Positions 1-10,080 are shown, counted from the first letter of the stretch. The stretch is 64,000 nt of DNA from Pseudomonas alloputida (GCF_021283545.2 NZ_CP128540.1:4127501-4191500), one strand, 5' to 3'. Numbers and translations are program-made. Notes: generated by a model not told the origin, from the sequence alone.

Positions 1-74
1 AAAGCCTGAAGGACTTCTCGGTGACCTACCAGGCCGCCACCGACGAACCGCTGCCGCTGTTCCGCCGCCGCTGA
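1..74 (+). CDS. 3' end of an unidentified protein (partial)
   Basis: One reading frame is open from base 3 and closes with TGA at 72-74. It encodes a short tail ending in LPLFRRR. A strong hairpin follows 16 bases later, so this looks like the true end of a plus-strand gene. Too little remains to assign a family. Confidence 0.55.
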   Translation, partial: SLKDFSVTYQAATDEPLPLFRRR

Positions 75-90
75 TCGTCCCGCCCCAGCG

Positions 91-117
91 AACAGCCCGC
101 CTCTCGGCGGGCTGTTT
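91..117. terminator. Rho-independent terminator, probably bidirectional
   Basis: An 11-bp stem (AACAGCCCGCC at 91-101 pairing with 106-116) encloses a 4-base loop and is flanked by an A-rich left arm and a T-rich right arm. It lies between two converging genes, the partial gene ending at 74 and the minus-strand gene ending at 121, and could serve both. Confidence 0.8.
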
Positions 118-120
118 CGT

Positions 121-3100
121 TCACAGGCCGTGGCGCTGGATTGCCTCACGGCTCAACTCAAGCAAAAGCTGCCGTTTCGCGACCTCACGCGCTGCGCAGA
201 TATGCTCGACCTGGGCAAAATAGTCGCCATCACTCAGCGTTTTCGATTGTTCGAGCAACGCATCCAGGCGCTGCTGAAAAGGCTCGTCCAGGCGGCTGAA
301 GCGCGCCGCCTGCTGCTCCTGCAGGTAGTCCTGCCAGAAGGTTCGATCTGCCAGCGCCTGCGCCAAGGCTTGTGGCGTTTCCTGCCGCAGCACCTCGCTG
401 CGCGCGGCGTCCAGGTCTTCACGGCCAACTCCACTGAAACTCTCGTACGAAAGATGGCTGGGCTGCACGGGAAGGTCGAGACTATCTGCCAGCCTGACGC
501 GATAGGTCAGGTAAACCTCAACGGGATCGTTCGAGAAGTAATCCGCAATATGCCGCGCGGCAATTGCGTTGACTTTGTCCAGGCGGAACAACGAACGCCC
601 CAGCCTGACCAGCGCCCGCTCCTTCTGTAACCCGGTACCGGCTGTACCGGCCTTGGCGACCAGCGCGCCAACCTCCAGCTCGCTGAGCGTCAGCAGCAAC
701 TCGTCACTGCAACTGCGCGGCCGGGCAACTTGCTCGAACAGGCTCGCGCGTACTTCAGCGTGCTGCTCGCAGGCCTCGAGGATATGCCACACCCGGGCCT
801 GCAGGTCGCGCGGTTGTGCGTCGTATTCACGCAGGGCGCGTAAATCAGAGAAAAAGCGGAACAGATCCTGCGCCCCGGCTTCCTGGTTCAAGCGGTTCCA
901 GCTCGCCAATCGCACCTCGCGCTGGGCCGGCGTGAATCCTGACAACCAAGGGGCTGCAGCATTCGGGATCGCAGTGGCATGGGCTACACGTCGCCGCTCA
1001 GCGGCCCCGGCCGACGCCCTGGCCAACTGCAAGCGCTGCAGGGTTTCGTCCGAGAGTGGATTGTCGTGCAGCTCCAGGCCCCGCCACAGGCGAAGCGGCA
1101 CTAAAGACAACGCTTCAGGCAGCGTCTGGATCTGGTTGTCACGCATGTCCAGCAACTCCAGATTACCGTGCCTGGCCAGATCAGCGGGCAGTTCGCCCAG
1201 CCCGGTGTTGCGCAAGGACAGCCGGCGCAGCAGGGGGAAAGACGCCAAGGGTGGCAGCAAACCGACCGGGTTGCCGTTGAGCTCCAGGCGGCGCAGTTCC
1301 ACAAGCTGGCTCAAACGCAGGTTATCCTCGCTGGAAAGCACGATCTGGTTGCCGCCAAGGCGCAGGGTCCTCAGTTCGGTCAGTTGCTCGATACCTGCGG
1401 GAAGGCGCGTCAGCTGGTTGTTCCGCAAGTCCAGGTTGCGTACCTTGCTGAAGCGACCAAGAAAGCCTGCATCAAGGCTCGTCACCTGCATATCGCGCAG
1501 GGTCAGGTGCGTGATGTGGTCGAAACTCACATTGTCAGGCAAGGTCGGCAACTCACCCACCCGCTCACCCACGAGGGTCAGGTGGTAGTCACCCGCCACC
1601 TCCCCTGGGGTAAAGCGCTGCCAGCTTGCCGTAATGCGCCTGGCAACCTTGAAACGACGCAGGCGGCGAACAATGTTCAGTCCTGCGTCATTTCGCCAGG
1701 CTTGCAATGCCTGCTTGAGGCTGACCTTGGCCTGTAGCAGTTGGCTCACATGGTTCCAGGGGTCCACTCCCCGCCAAGCCAGGTCTTGCAGATAGGCCTC
1801 CAGCTGCTCACTGCTCATCACCGGATACACGTGGTTCAACGTGCGCCGCAGTGCCTGGCGAGTCCCTGTCAGGTGGCCACTGAGCGGGTAGCCCAACCGT
1901 CCATCGAACAACCGTACAGGAGGGCGAATCCCCTGCCCCACACGGGCCAGCCCAATCATTCGGGCCGCCGCTTCACGGTCAGCGAGTGCCTCACGCCCAA
2001 GCCGCTCACCCAGTGCGTCATCCGTCATCTGGCTAATACCAAGCAACTGTCGCTGGCGGCTGTCCAGCTGCCGTCTCAACGTCTGCAGCAACCCACCCCT
2101 GCCCGCGGCAGGCAGCTCAACGTTGACCCCAGCCGACCAAGGGGCGATGGCATCGATCAGGCCCAGCGCGAGCTTACCGGTATCGTCATTTTCTGCGGCG
2201 GCCTGGCGCAACCCTGCGCAGGCACGGTCTATCCGGCTGTCGCGTATTGCCCAGCGGGCACGCTCCGCCAAGGCCAGGGGTACCCGGCCTGCACCCGTCA
2301 GGCTCTCCATCTCGATGCTGCTGGCCCCCTCGACGATTTCCCGTGCGCAGCGGTGGGAAAGGCCTGGGAAGTCCCGCATCAATACGCGGTCCGCTGCTTG
2401 CGGGCTGATCTGTCGCTCGTTGAAGACCTCCTCGAAAGCGTCCCCCCGCAACATCGGGAAATCACGGTGCAATTGCTGGCGTTCGATGGCATCGAGCAAG
2501 CGTGCCGGCGCGGGCGCATTTTCCAGCAGCAAACGGCGCAGGCAGTCAGCCTCGAAACCGGTGGTCTGCAGCGCTACAGATACCGCCTCATCGGGCACCT
2601 GCGCCGTGCGGCTGGCAAGGCGGCGCACCATGTAGGCGGGGTCATGCCAGCGCTGCGGTTGCTCGAACTCATGCACCCATCCCCCGGCACCATTGTGCTC
2701 AAGTGCTGGTGAATACGCCCCTGGCCTTGATGGGTGATGAATACGCCATGCGCCATCGTCCCCTTCGCTCACCTCATAGACAGCATCGTGCAGGCGCCTC
2801 AGCGAACGGCCAGTTTCATTCACGGCCTGGCCTACCATCAGATCGACGCCCTCACGCTGATAGCCCGACAAGGACGGATCACACAGCCGCAACTGGCCAT
2901 CGCCCAGGCTTACTGGCACCATGGCATCCACCCGCGCCACTCGCTGTGCCAGCTTGCCAAGTGCCGTCGCTCCGGCCGCCGTCACCGCCGCCATCACGAC
3001 CGTGTCGGCCACGTTGAACAAGTGGCCCAATGCGGCGTCGCGATCACCCAACTGCCAATCCTGGTAGCCTTCGTACACCTCACCCGCCAGTTGCACCACC

Positions 3101-4308
3101 GTAAGCCCCAGCAGGGCCTGCCCCAACACAGGCACAAACAGCGCTGCCAGGCCTGCCACGCTCAACCCCAAATCCAGATAGCCCTGCAAACGTGCGCGAC
3201 GGTCGGCGACATCTTCATCCTCTGTCGAAACCGCCAATACCCGTGCGTCATCCAGCATTTTTTCGATCCGGGCTTGGCGCAGCGCGACGAACACGTCGCC
3301 CTCGATCGCAAAACAGCGGCCATCCAGCTCAAGCGGAAGAACAGTATTACCGTGGCTGAGCAGTGCGTTCAGGGCCGCGCAGAAGGCGATGCGATCACGC
3401 TCTGCGACGAAGCGCTGGAAGTAGCGCCGATAGGCCTCATTACGCAAGCGTATGCCAAGCGTCATGTACAGCAGCTCCCAGCTGGTGTGCCAACTCACCG
3501 GGGCATACGGGTCCTCAGGGAACCACGCGATAACGCCAAGCAGGCGGGCGTTCTGACGCACTTCGATCACCAGTGCGCCAATGACCTCCTTCCCCAACAG
3601 CCGCAGGGTGTGACACTTCAACACGGCGTTGTCGGCTGGCAGGAAAGACGCTGTGCCCACCGCCTGGTTGATCCACTGACAGGTCTGCTCATCGATTTCA
3701 TCCTTGATCCTTGCGGCGATTGCAGCAAGCGCCAGGTTGGCCCTCAACGCCTCCTCCAGGGTGCTCTCGACGGCCCCCCCCTCGCCTTCAAGCTTCGATT
3801 GCAAATGGCTTTGATAACGCCTGCCAATATCAATGTCTCTGCAAAGGCGGACAAAGGCTTGCGCACTTAGCGGCAGCAGGTGCCCGCTGGCAGTGACCAA
3901 CTGCGACCCGGCCGCGAACCAGCCAGGCTGCATTTCCTTTTCGTGGAAGTTATGCAGTGCCGCCGAGAGAAGCGTCTGGGTGCTGACGATGCGTGTTGAC
4001 GTGCTAGGTAAAGCAGGCGATATCGACGGTTTTGGCTGGAGGGTCACCAACCTGAGCTGAGCCTGGCGCAGGTCTACCTGCTTGATCGAACGGGCCTCGG
4101 GCGCACGTTTGAGCAACGACTCGGCGAACTCATCCAAGGGGGTTATGGCCCCTAACCAGGCGTCTACTTGGTCCTGCGCCCGCTGTTGGCGCAAAGCAGC
4201 GGCGCGCAGCTCTGTCAGCTCTTGGGCAGACGCGCGCTTGAGCCAGCCTGGCAACTGACGGGCAATCAGCGCATCGATGGAATCGGCAGGTATTACGGAA
4301 GGGGTCAT
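121..4308 (-). CDS. Leucine-rich-repeat protein with C-terminal NEL-type E3 ubiquitin ligase domain
   Basis: A very large protein (1395 aa from this start). The first ~900 residues resemble the long N-terminal region of Pseudomonas dermonecrotic-toxin-like/LRR effectors. They include a hydrophobic stretch around residues 390-460 (VAGLAALFVPVLGQALLG and the following alanine-rich segment). Roughly residues 940-1100 hold leucine-rich repeats of the LxxLxLxxNxLxxLP type (LRNLDLRNNQLTRLP-like units). The C-terminal ~250 residues match the IpaH/SspH NEL fold: the catalytic CxD motif is present as C1200-S-D, followed by the conserved LGRSLFRLD and VEVYLTYR segments. IpaH family members transfer ubiquitin in host cells through this cysteine. 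The ATG at 4308 is preferred because TTGAGG precedes it; an in-frame start lies at 4422. No secretion genes are nearby, so the delivery route is unknown. The gene is monocistronic, with AT-rich DNA upstream. Confidence 0.85.
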   Translation of the reverse strand: MTPSVIPADSIDALIARQLPGWLKRASAQELTELRAAALRQQRAQDQVDAWLGAITPLDEFAESLLKRAPEARSIKQVDLRQAQLRLVTLQPKPSISPALPSTSTRIVSTQTLLSAALHNFHEKEMQPGWFAAGSQLVTASGHLLPLSAQAFVRLCRDIDIGRRYQSHLQSKLEGEGGAVESTLEEALRANLALAAIAARIKDEIDEQTCQWINQAVGTASFLPADNAVLKCHTLRLLGKEVIGALVIEVRQNARLLGVIAWFPEDPYAPVSWHTSWELLYMTLGIRLRNEAYRRYFQRFVAERDRIAFCAALNALLSHGNTVLPLELDGRCFAIEGDVFVALRQARIEKMLDDARVLAVSTEDEDVADRRARLQGYLDLGLSVAGLAALFVPVLGQALLGLTVVQLAGEVYEGYQDWQLGDRDAALGHLFNVADTVVMAAVTAAGATALGKLAQRVARVDAMVPVSLGDGQLRLCDPSLSGYQREGVDLMVGQAVNETGRSLRRLHDAVYEVSEGDDGAWRIHHPSRPGAYSPALEHNGAGGWVHEFEQPQRWHDPAYMVRRLASRTAQVPDEAVSVALQTTGFEADCLRRLLLENAPAPARLLDAIERQQLHRDFPMLRGDAFEEVFNERQISPQAADRVLMRDFPGLSHRCAREIVEGASSIEMESLTGAGRVPLALAERARWAIRDSRIDRACAGLRQAAAENDDTGKLALGLIDAIAPWSAGVNVELPAAGRGGLLQTLRRQLDSRQRQLLGISQMTDDALGERLGREALADREAAARMIGLARVGQGIRPPVRLFDGRLGYPLSGHLTGTRQALRRTLNHVYPVMSSEQLEAYLQDLAWRGVDPWNHVSQLLQAKVSLKQALQAWRNDAGLNIVRRLRRFKVARRITASWQRFTPGEVAGDYHLTLVGERVGELPTLPDNVSFDHITHLTLRDMQVTSLDAGFLGRFSKVRNLDLRNNQLTRLPAGIEQLTELRTLRLGGNQIVLSSEDNLRLSQLVELRRLELNGNPVGLLPPLASFPLLRRLSLRNTGLGELPADLARHGNLELLDMRDNQIQTLPEALSLVPLRLWRGLELHDNPLSDETLQRLQLARASAGAAERRRVAHATAIPNAAAPWLSGFTPAQREVRLASWNRLNQEAGAQDLFRFFSDLRALREYDAQPRDLQARVWHILEACEQHAEVRASLFEQVARPRSCSDELLLTLSELEVGALVAKAGTAGTGLQKERALVRLGRSLFRLDKVNAIAARHIADYFSNDPVEVYLTYRVRLADSLDLPVQPSHLSYESFSGVGREDLDAARSEVLRQETPQALAQALADRTFWQDYLQEQQAARFSRLDEPFQQRLDALLEQSKTLSDGDYFAQVEHICAAREVAKRQLLLELSREAIQRHGL

Positions 4309-4512
4309 GGGCAGCCTCAACGCTTGATAAAAAAGCGCTAGCTGAACAAGGTTCCAATCCCCTCTGGCCCTATTTATGTAGTGAATGCACAACTTGAAAA
4401 TGTATTTGTGCCTACAGGTCAAATGACTTTGGCGCCATAGCGGCTTATTCGCTGCCGTTCAAACCTGCACACTGGGCACCACATGATCCTCCCCCTATTC
4501 AGGAGCAACCCC
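4309..4512. other. Divergent intergenic region between the NEL gene and dkgB
   Basis: About 200 bases, clearly more AT-rich around 4360-4430 than the flanking genes. It must carry both promoters, but I could not choose convincing -35/-10 pairs. The AGGAG at 4501-4505 is the ribosome binding site of dkgB. Confidence 0.5.
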
Positions 4513-5316
4513 ATGAGCGTTCCTTCCTTCGGCCTCGGCACCTTCCGCCTCACCGGCCAAACCGTCATCGACTCGGTCAAGTCTGCCCTGGCAGTCGGCT
4601 ACCGTGTCATCGATACCGCACAGATCTACAAGAACGAAGCCGAAGTCGGCCAGGCCATCGCCGAAAGCGGCGTGCCGCGCAGCGAGCTGTTCATCACCAC
4701 CAAGATCTGGGTCGACAACTACGCCGCCGACAAGCTGATCCCCAGCCTGCGTGACAGCTTGCAGAAACTGCGCACCGACTACGTCGACCTGCTGCTGATC
4801 CACTGGCCAGCGCCGGGCAACGGCGTAGAACTGCCCGAGTACATGAAGGCCCTGGCCGACGCCAAGCAGCAAGGCCTGGCTCGCCAGATCGGCGTTTCCA
4901 ACTTCAACATCGAGCTGACCAGGCAAGCCATTGCCGTGGTCGGCAAAGGGGAAATCGCCACCAACCAGATCGAGCTCAGCCCCTATCTGCAGAACAGCAA
5001 GCTGACCGCGTTCCTCAAGGAACAAGGGATCACCGTGACCTCGTACATGACCCTGGCCTACGGCAAAGTGCTAAAAGACCCGGTACTGGCCCAGATCGCC
5101 GCCAAGCACAAGGCTACCGTCGCCCAGGTTGCCCTGGCCTGGGCCCTGCAACTGGGCTATGCCGTGATCCCGTCGTCGACCAAGCGTGAAAACCTGGCCA
5201 GCAACCTGCTTGCCCGTGGCCTGACGCTGGACACCGACGACATGGCACGCATCGCCAAGCTGGAGCGCAACGGCCGCGAGGTCAGCCCTGACGGCCTGGC
5301 GCCAACCTGGGACTGA
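4513..5316 (+). CDS. dkgB: 2,5-diketo-D-gluconate reductase B (aldo/keto reductase)
   Basis: A 267-aa NADPH-dependent aldo/keto reductase, close in length and sequence to E. coli DkgB (YafB) from end to end. Family enzymes reduce 2,5-diketo-D-gluconate and detoxify methylglyoxal and other aldehydes in the cytosol. The catalytic tetrad is visible: D34 and Y39 in VIDTAQIY, K64 in TTKIW and H97 in LIHWP. The coenzyme-binding [10 protein letters not shown] segment is near residue 220. The ATG at 4513 is chosen over the upstream in-frame ATG at 4483 because AGGAG sits 7 bases before it and the homologous N-terminus begins here ([10 protein letters not shown]). The disrupted MFS gene follows after 5 bases, suggesting one transcript. 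Confidence 0.93.
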   Translation: MSVPSFGLGTFRLTGQTVIDSVKSALAVGYRVIDTAQIYKNEAEVGQAIAESGVPRSELFITTKIWVDNYAADKLIPSLRDSLQKLRTDYVDLLLIHWPAPGNGVELPEYMKALADAKQQGLARQIGVSNFNIELTRQAIAVVGKGEIATNQIELSPYLQNSKLTAFLKEQGITVTSYMTLAYGKVLKDPVLAQIAAKHKATVAQVALAWALQLGYAVIPSSTKRENLASNLLARGLTLDTDDMARIAKLERNGREVSPDGLAPTWD

Positions 5317-5321
5317 CACCG

Positions 5322-6509
5322 ATGACTGCTCAAACAATGAGACCCGGCCGCGTGCTCTTCGCGTTGGCCATTGGTGCCTTTGGCATCGGCACTACCGAGT
5401 TCACCCCGATGGGGCTGCTGCCGGTCATCGCCCAGGGCGTGGAGGTGAGCATCCCCAGCGCCGGCATGCTGATCACCGCCTATGCCATTGGCGTGATGGT
5501 CGGCGCGCCGATCATGACCCTGCTGTTCAGCCGCTTTGGGAAGCGCGCTGCGCTGATGGCGCTGATGGCCATCTTCACCCTTGGCAACCTGCTGTCGTCA
5601 CTGTCGCCGGACTACTACACCCTGCTCGCCTCGCGACTGGTCACCAGCCTCAACCATGGTGCGTTCTTCGGTCTGGGAGCCGTGGTGGCAGCCAGCGTGG
5701 TGCCCAAGGAGAAACAGGCCAGCGCCGTGGCCACCATGTTCATGGGCCTGACGATCGCCAACATCGGCGGCGTGCCGGCCGCCACCTGGATCGGCCAGCA
5801 GATTGGCTGGCGCATGGCATTTGCCGGTACCGCCGTACTCGGCCTGCTGGCCATGGCCGCACTGTGGTACGCCCTGCCCAAGGGTGAACGCGGCAGCGTG
5901 CCGCATGTGCGCAAGGAACTGGCGGTCATTGCCCGCCCCAGCGTGCTGCTGGCAATGGCCACCACCGTGCTCGGTGCCGGTGCCATGTTCACCTTGTACA
6001 CCTACGTGGCGCCGGTGCTGGCCGAACTGACCGGTGCCTCGGACGGCTTCGTAACCTTGGGACTGGTACTGATCGGGGTTGGCTTCACCCTTGGCAACAG
6101 CCTGGGTGGCCGCCTGGCCGACTGGTCGCTGGATGGCGCGGCGAAGATCTTCCTCGCCGTGCTGGCGCTGATCATGCTGGCGATGCCCCTGGTACTGGGT
6201 AGCCACATCGGCGCTGCCATCGCCCTGCTGGTCTGAGGCATGTTCACCTTCGCCGTGGTACCGCCGCTGCAAATGCGCGTCATGACTGCCGCCATCGAGG
6301 CGCCAGGCCTGGCGTCGTCGATCAACGTGGGTGCGTTCAACCTGGGTAACGCCGTGGGCGCGGCGCTGGGTGGTGCGGTTATCAGCCTGAACCTGGGCTA
6401 CGCCGCCGTGCCGATGGCCGGAGGTGTGCTGGCAGCTGCGGGGCTGTTGCTGGTATGGCTGGGCGGGCGCCACAAGGTCGCCGGCAAGACCGCAGCCGAT
6501 ATGGCCTGA
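5322..6509 (+). pseudogene. AraJ-like MFS efflux transporter interrupted by an in-frame TGA
   Basis: The frame reads as a ~395-residue, 12-helix major facilitator of the DHA1/AraJ sugar-efflux group, but a TGA at 6234-6236 cuts it after residue 304, before the last helices. The same frame resumes at once with GMFTFAVVPPLQMRVM, the expected continuation. Family members usually have an aromatic or small residue here, so a single TGG to TGA change explains the break. The N-terminal motifs TEFTPMGLLP and LNHGAFFG are intact. No selenocysteine insertion structure is apparent. The gene starts 5 bases after dkgB. The product is probably non-functional unless the stop is a sequencing error or is read through; a 304-residue fragment would lack roughly the last three helices. 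Confidence 0.85.
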
Positions 6510-6671
6510 AGGCAATCATCTGCAGGAGCGCCTCCGGTCTCCTGACAGGCTGTGGGCACGGATGCCCGAAACGCGACATTGGCTGCCTGTTCGGCGTGAG
6601 ACAGGCAACCTCGGCACTGGATAACCTGCTGCGGCAACGCCTTGTTCCCTTGCCCTAGAAGAACCTTGCCC

Positions 6672-7904
6672 ATGACAACCTCCGCCGCCTCCGTAGCCGC
6701 CGCCACGCCTGCCGACCAGCCTCAGGGCTTTGTCGTGCGCATCGTCGGTGCTGCTGCATTCGCCCACCTGCTCAACGACCTGATTCAAGCCGTACTGCTG
6801 TCGATCTACCCCATGCTGAAAAGCGATTTCGCGCTGAGCTTCGCCCAGATCGGCTGGATCGCCTTGGTGTATCAGGTGACCGCTTCCCTGCTGCAACCTT
6901 GGGTCGGCATGTTCACCGACAAGCACCCACAACCCTACCTGTTACCTGCCGGCATGCTGGTGACGCTGGTGGGTATCGCCCTGCTCGCCTTTGCTGGCAA
7001 CTATGAAATGCTGCTGGTGGCTGCCGCCGTGGTCGGCGTGGGTTCGGCCACCTTTCACCCAGAGGCCTCACGGGTGGCCAGAATGGCTTCCGGCGGGCGC
7101 TTCGGTACCGCGCAATCCACCTTCCAGGTCGGCGGCAATACCGGCTCGGCCCTCGGCCCGCTGCTCACTGCTGCCATTATCATTCCGCACGGCCAACCGG
7201 CCATTGCCTGGTTCATGCTGGCCGCTGCGCTGGCTGTTCTGGTGCTACTGCGGGTGACGGGCTGGAGCGTGCGCCACGGCCAGGCCCGGCTCAAGACCTT
7301 CGCGGGCCAACAGGCCCCCGGCCTGTCGCAGGGTGCCATGTGGCGCGCTGTGGCGGTGATCGCCGTGCTGATGTTCGCCAAGTTCGTCTACATCGCTTCG
7401 TTCACCAACTTCTTCACCTTCTACCTGATCGAGCATTTCGGCCTGAGTGTGCAGCACAGCCAACTGTACCTGTTCGTGTTCCTCGCAGCCGTTGCGCTGG
7501 GCACCTTTGCCGGCGGCCCGGTGGGTGATCGCATCGGGCGCAAGGCCGTGATCTGGGTCTCGTTCCTCGGCGTGGCACCGTTCGCCCTGGCCCTGCCCCA
7601 TGCCAACCTCGCCTGGACAGCCGTACTGGCGGTGGCCATCGGCCTGGTGATGTCCTCGGCATTCGCTGCCCTGGTGGTGTATGCCCAAGAGGCGGTGCCA
7701 GGCCGGGTCGGCATGGTTTCGGGGGTGATGTTCGGGCTGATGTTCGGCATCAGCGGTGTGGGTGCAGCCGCCCTGGGCGCACTGGCCGACCGGCATGGCA
7801 TCGAATGGGTGTACCAAGCCATCGCGTTCCTGCCGCTGCTCGGGTTGGCCACCGCCTTGCTACCGGCCACCCGCTCGCAGGCCCGCCCTGGCCGTTGCTG
7901 CTAA
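6672..7904 (+). CDS. MFS exporter of the fosmidomycin-resistance (Fsr) family
   Basis: A 410-aa inner-membrane protein with about 12 hydrophobic segments. It resembles Fsr throughout: the LNDLIQAVLLSIYPMLK segment in helix 1, DKHPQPYLLPAGM after helix 2, and ATFHPEASRVARMASGGR in the loop that follows. Fsr proteins are proton-driven drug exporters; the natural substrate here is unknown. The ATG at 6672 follows AGAAG at a suitable distance, while an upstream TTG at 6642 has no clear ribosome binding site. The AraC-type regulator begins 36 bases downstream on the same strand and may control it. Confidence 0.85.
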   Translation: MTTSAASVAAATPADQPQGFVVRIVGAAAFAHLLNDLIQAVLLSIYPMLKSDFALSFAQIGWIALVYQVTASLLQPWVGMFTDKHPQPYLLPAGMLVTLVGIALLAFAGNYEMLLVAAAVVGVGSATFHPEASRVARMASGGRFGTAQSTFQVGGNTGSALGPLLTAAIIIPHGQPAIAWFMLAAALAVLVLLRVTGWSVRHGQARLKTFAGQQAPGLSQGAMWRAVAVIAVLMFAKFVYIASFTNFFTFYLIEHFGLSVQHSQLYLFVFLAAVALGTFAGGPVGDRIGRKAVIWVSFLGVAPFALALPHANLAWTAVLAVAIGLVMSSAFAALVVYAQEAVPGRVGMVSGVMFGLMFGISGVGAAALGALADRHGIEWVYQAIAFLPLLGLATALLPATRSQARPGRCC

Positions 7905-7940
7905 AGTGGCGCTGCCAGGCTGCTTCGATACGAGGTCACG

Positions 7941-8714
7941 ATGGTAAAGCCGCAACGTGAACTGCTGGTGGAGGTCGATGAGTGGACCTGGGAAGTGGGT
8001 AGCCGTGCGACCGACTACCCAAGCGACTGGTTCATCGAGCCCCATAGCCACACCAAGCATCAACTGATCTATGCCATCAAAGGCCTGATGATCGTCGAGT
8101 CCGGAAACGAATGCTGGACGGTGCCACCCAGCCGAGGTGTGTGGATGCCTTGCGGCCAGGTGCATGCCATTCGCTGTGTCGGCGACGTGAAGATGCGCAG
8201 TGTGTTCGTGCGCAGCGACGCGGCAACCGGCCTGCCCCTGCAGAGCAAGGCCATCAGCATCTCGCCCTTGCTCAGCGAACTGATCAAGGCCTCGGTGGGG
8301 TTCACCGCACCGTTTGCCGAGGACTCGCGCGAAGCCCGGGTCATGCGCCTGATCCTCGACGAAATCTGCGTACTGCCGACCTTGCCGCTGAAGCTGTCGC
8401 AGCCCAGCGACCAGCGCCTGCGGGTGATCTGCACGGCATTGCATGAACGGCCCGAGGATAACGCCACCGTTGCCGACTGGGGCCTGCGACTGGGGGTGGA
8501 CGAAAAGACCATCCAGCGGTTGTTCCGCAAGGAAACCGGCATGACCTTCGGCCAGTGGCGCCAGCAGGCGCGGCTGATGCAGGCACTGGAGCGGATTGCC
8601 TTGGGCGAGCGAATCATCGATGTGGCGGGGGCCTTGGGCTATGACAGCCCAAGTGCCTTCGCCAGCATGTTCAAGCGCCAGTTCGGTACCACGCCCAGTC
8701 AGTTCTTCAGATAA
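7941..8714 (+). CDS. AraC-family transcriptional regulator with N-terminal cupin
   Basis: A 257-aa regulator. Residues ~15-120 form a cupin-like sensing domain (EPHSHTKHQLIYAIKG). The last ~100 residues carry the two AraC helix-turn-helix motifs: ATVADWGLRLGVDEKTIQRL, then IDVAGALGYDSPSAFASMFK. It ends with the typical FGTTPSQFFR. CGAGG precedes the ATG at 7941. Its position directly after the Fsr-like exporter, on the same strand, suggests it regulates that gene; the ligand is unknown. Confidence 0.88.
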   Translation: MVKPQRELLVEVDEWTWEVGSRATDYPSDWFIEPHSHTKHQLIYAIKGLMIVESGNECWTVPPSRGVWMPCGQVHAIRCVGDVKMRSVFVRSDAATGLPLQSKAISISPLLSELIKASVGFTAPFAEDSREARVMRLILDEICVLPTLPLKLSQPSDQRLRVICTALHERPEDNATVADWGLRLGVDEKTIQRLFRKETGMTFGQWRQQARLMQALERIALGERIIDVAGALGYDSPSAFASMFKRQFGTTPSQFFR

Positions 8715-8855
8715 CCTGAAGTCCACGCATTTGCCGGCACTGGCCCGCCGCATACGGGCTGTCCGCTGACGGCTCGCCCTGCCTGTTCTTGCACAGCATC
8801 CCCGCCAAGCCGTATACAGTACCCCTACAACAATGCCCGCAAAGGAGCCCGGCAC

Positions 8856-10004
8856 ATGACCGTGACGCTGTCCCCCCTGCAGATCGACTGCGATTTCGAC
8901 TCCGGCAACATACAGGTACTGGATGCCAGCAACCCGGCCCAGGTACACCTGGCCATTCGCCCGGACACCCACAGCGGCCACTACCAGTGGTTCCACTTCA
9001 AGGTCAGCGGGCTCACACCGGGGCAGGTCCATCGCTTCAGCCTGGACAACGCTTCTGGCTCCTCGTACAAGAATGCGTGGAGCGGCTACAACGCTGTGGC
9101 CAGCTACGACCAGCAGCGCTGGTTCCGTGTGCCAAGCCAGTTCGACGGTACGGCGCTATCGTTCGAGGTGAAGGCTGAACAGGACCAGATCTGGTTCGCC
9201 TACTTCGAGCCCTACCCGCGTGCCCGCCACAACCAGCTGATCGAACGTGCCTGCCAACTCCCGGGGGTCGAGTTGCTGGCCAGCGGCCGCAGTGTCCAGG
9301 GCCGTGATATCCCCCTGCTGCGGGCAGGCGACGGTGCCGAAGGCAAGCGCAAGCTGTGGCTGATTGCCCAGCAGCATCCGGGCGAGCACATGGCCGAATG
9401 GTTCATGGAAGGCGTGATCGACCGCCTGCAGGCCAACGATACGGTGGTCGAGCAATTGCTGGCCAAGGCCGACCTTTACCTGATCCCCAACATGAACCCC
9501 GACGGCGCCTTCCTCGGCCACCTGCGCACCAACTTCAAGGGCAAGGACCTCAACCGCGCCTGGCAGGACGCCAGCGTCGAATTCAGCCCGGAAGTGTTCT
9601 TTGCACAGGCGCAGATGAAGCAGTACGGTGTGGATGCCTTCATCGACGTGCACGGTGACGAAGAGATCCCCCACGTGTTCACGGCCGCATGCGAGGGCAA
9701 CCCGGGTTACACCCCTCGGCTGGCCAAACTCGAAGAGCAGTTCCGTAGCACCTTGTGCAGCCTGACTCGCGACTTCCAGACGGTGCATGGCTATACCCGT
9801 GACGAGCCCGGACAGGCGAACACGACGCTGGCCTGCAATGCGGTGGGCATGGCCCATGACTGCCTGTCACTGACGCTGGAAATGCCGTTCAAGGACCATG
9901 ACGACGCGCCCGATGCCGTCACCGGGTGGTCGGGGGCGCGCTCCAAGGCACTGGCCGGGGCGGTGCTGGAGACCTTGGCCAGCATGGTTGGGGATTTGCG
10001 CTGA
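8856..10004 (+). CDS. M14-type cytosolic zinc carboxypeptidase
   Basis: A 382-aa protein without a signal peptide. The N-terminal ~120 residues form the beta-rich domain of the cytosolic carboxypeptidase (CCP/Nna1-like) branch of family M14. The zinc ligands are visible as H174 and E177 in QQHPGEH and H266 in DVHGDEE. The substrate-carboxylate region is NMNPDGAFLGHLRTN..KDLNR, and the catalytic glutamate is E342 in LEMPF. Family enzymes remove C-terminal residues, and eukaryotic relatives trim polyglutamate tails; the bacterial substrate is unknown. AAAGGAG precedes the ATG at 8856. No operon partner is evident. Confidence 0.87.
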   Translation: MTVTLSPLQIDCDFDSGNIQVLDASNPAQVHLAIRPDTHSGHYQWFHFKVSGLTPGQVHRFSLDNASGSSYKNAWSGYNAVASYDQQRWFRVPSQFDGTALSFEVKAEQDQIWFAYFEPYPRARHNQLIERACQLPGVELLASGRSVQGRDIPLLRAGDGAEGKRKLWLIAQQHPGEHMAEWFMEGVIDRLQANDTVVEQLLAKADLYLIPNMNPDGAFLGHLRTNFKGKDLNRAWQDASVEFSPEVFFAQAQMKQYGVDAFIDVHGDEEIPHVFTAACEGNPGYTPRLAKLEEQFRSTLCSLTRDFQTVHGYTRDEPGQANTTLACNAVGMAHDCLSLTLEMPFKDHDDAPDAVTGWSGARSKALAGAVLETLASMVGDLR

Positions 10005-10080
10005 ACCTCGCCTTGCGCAGCCCCTGCGGGAGCAGCCCGTCGCGACAGGCGGCGGCTGCTTCGGGGGTATTGACCGCCGT

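Noticed and set aside
6234..6236. Selenocysteine at the TGA of the MFS gene
   Set aside because: No hairpin of SECIS type is apparent directly downstream and MFS transporters are not known selenoproteins; the codon most likely replaces TGG.
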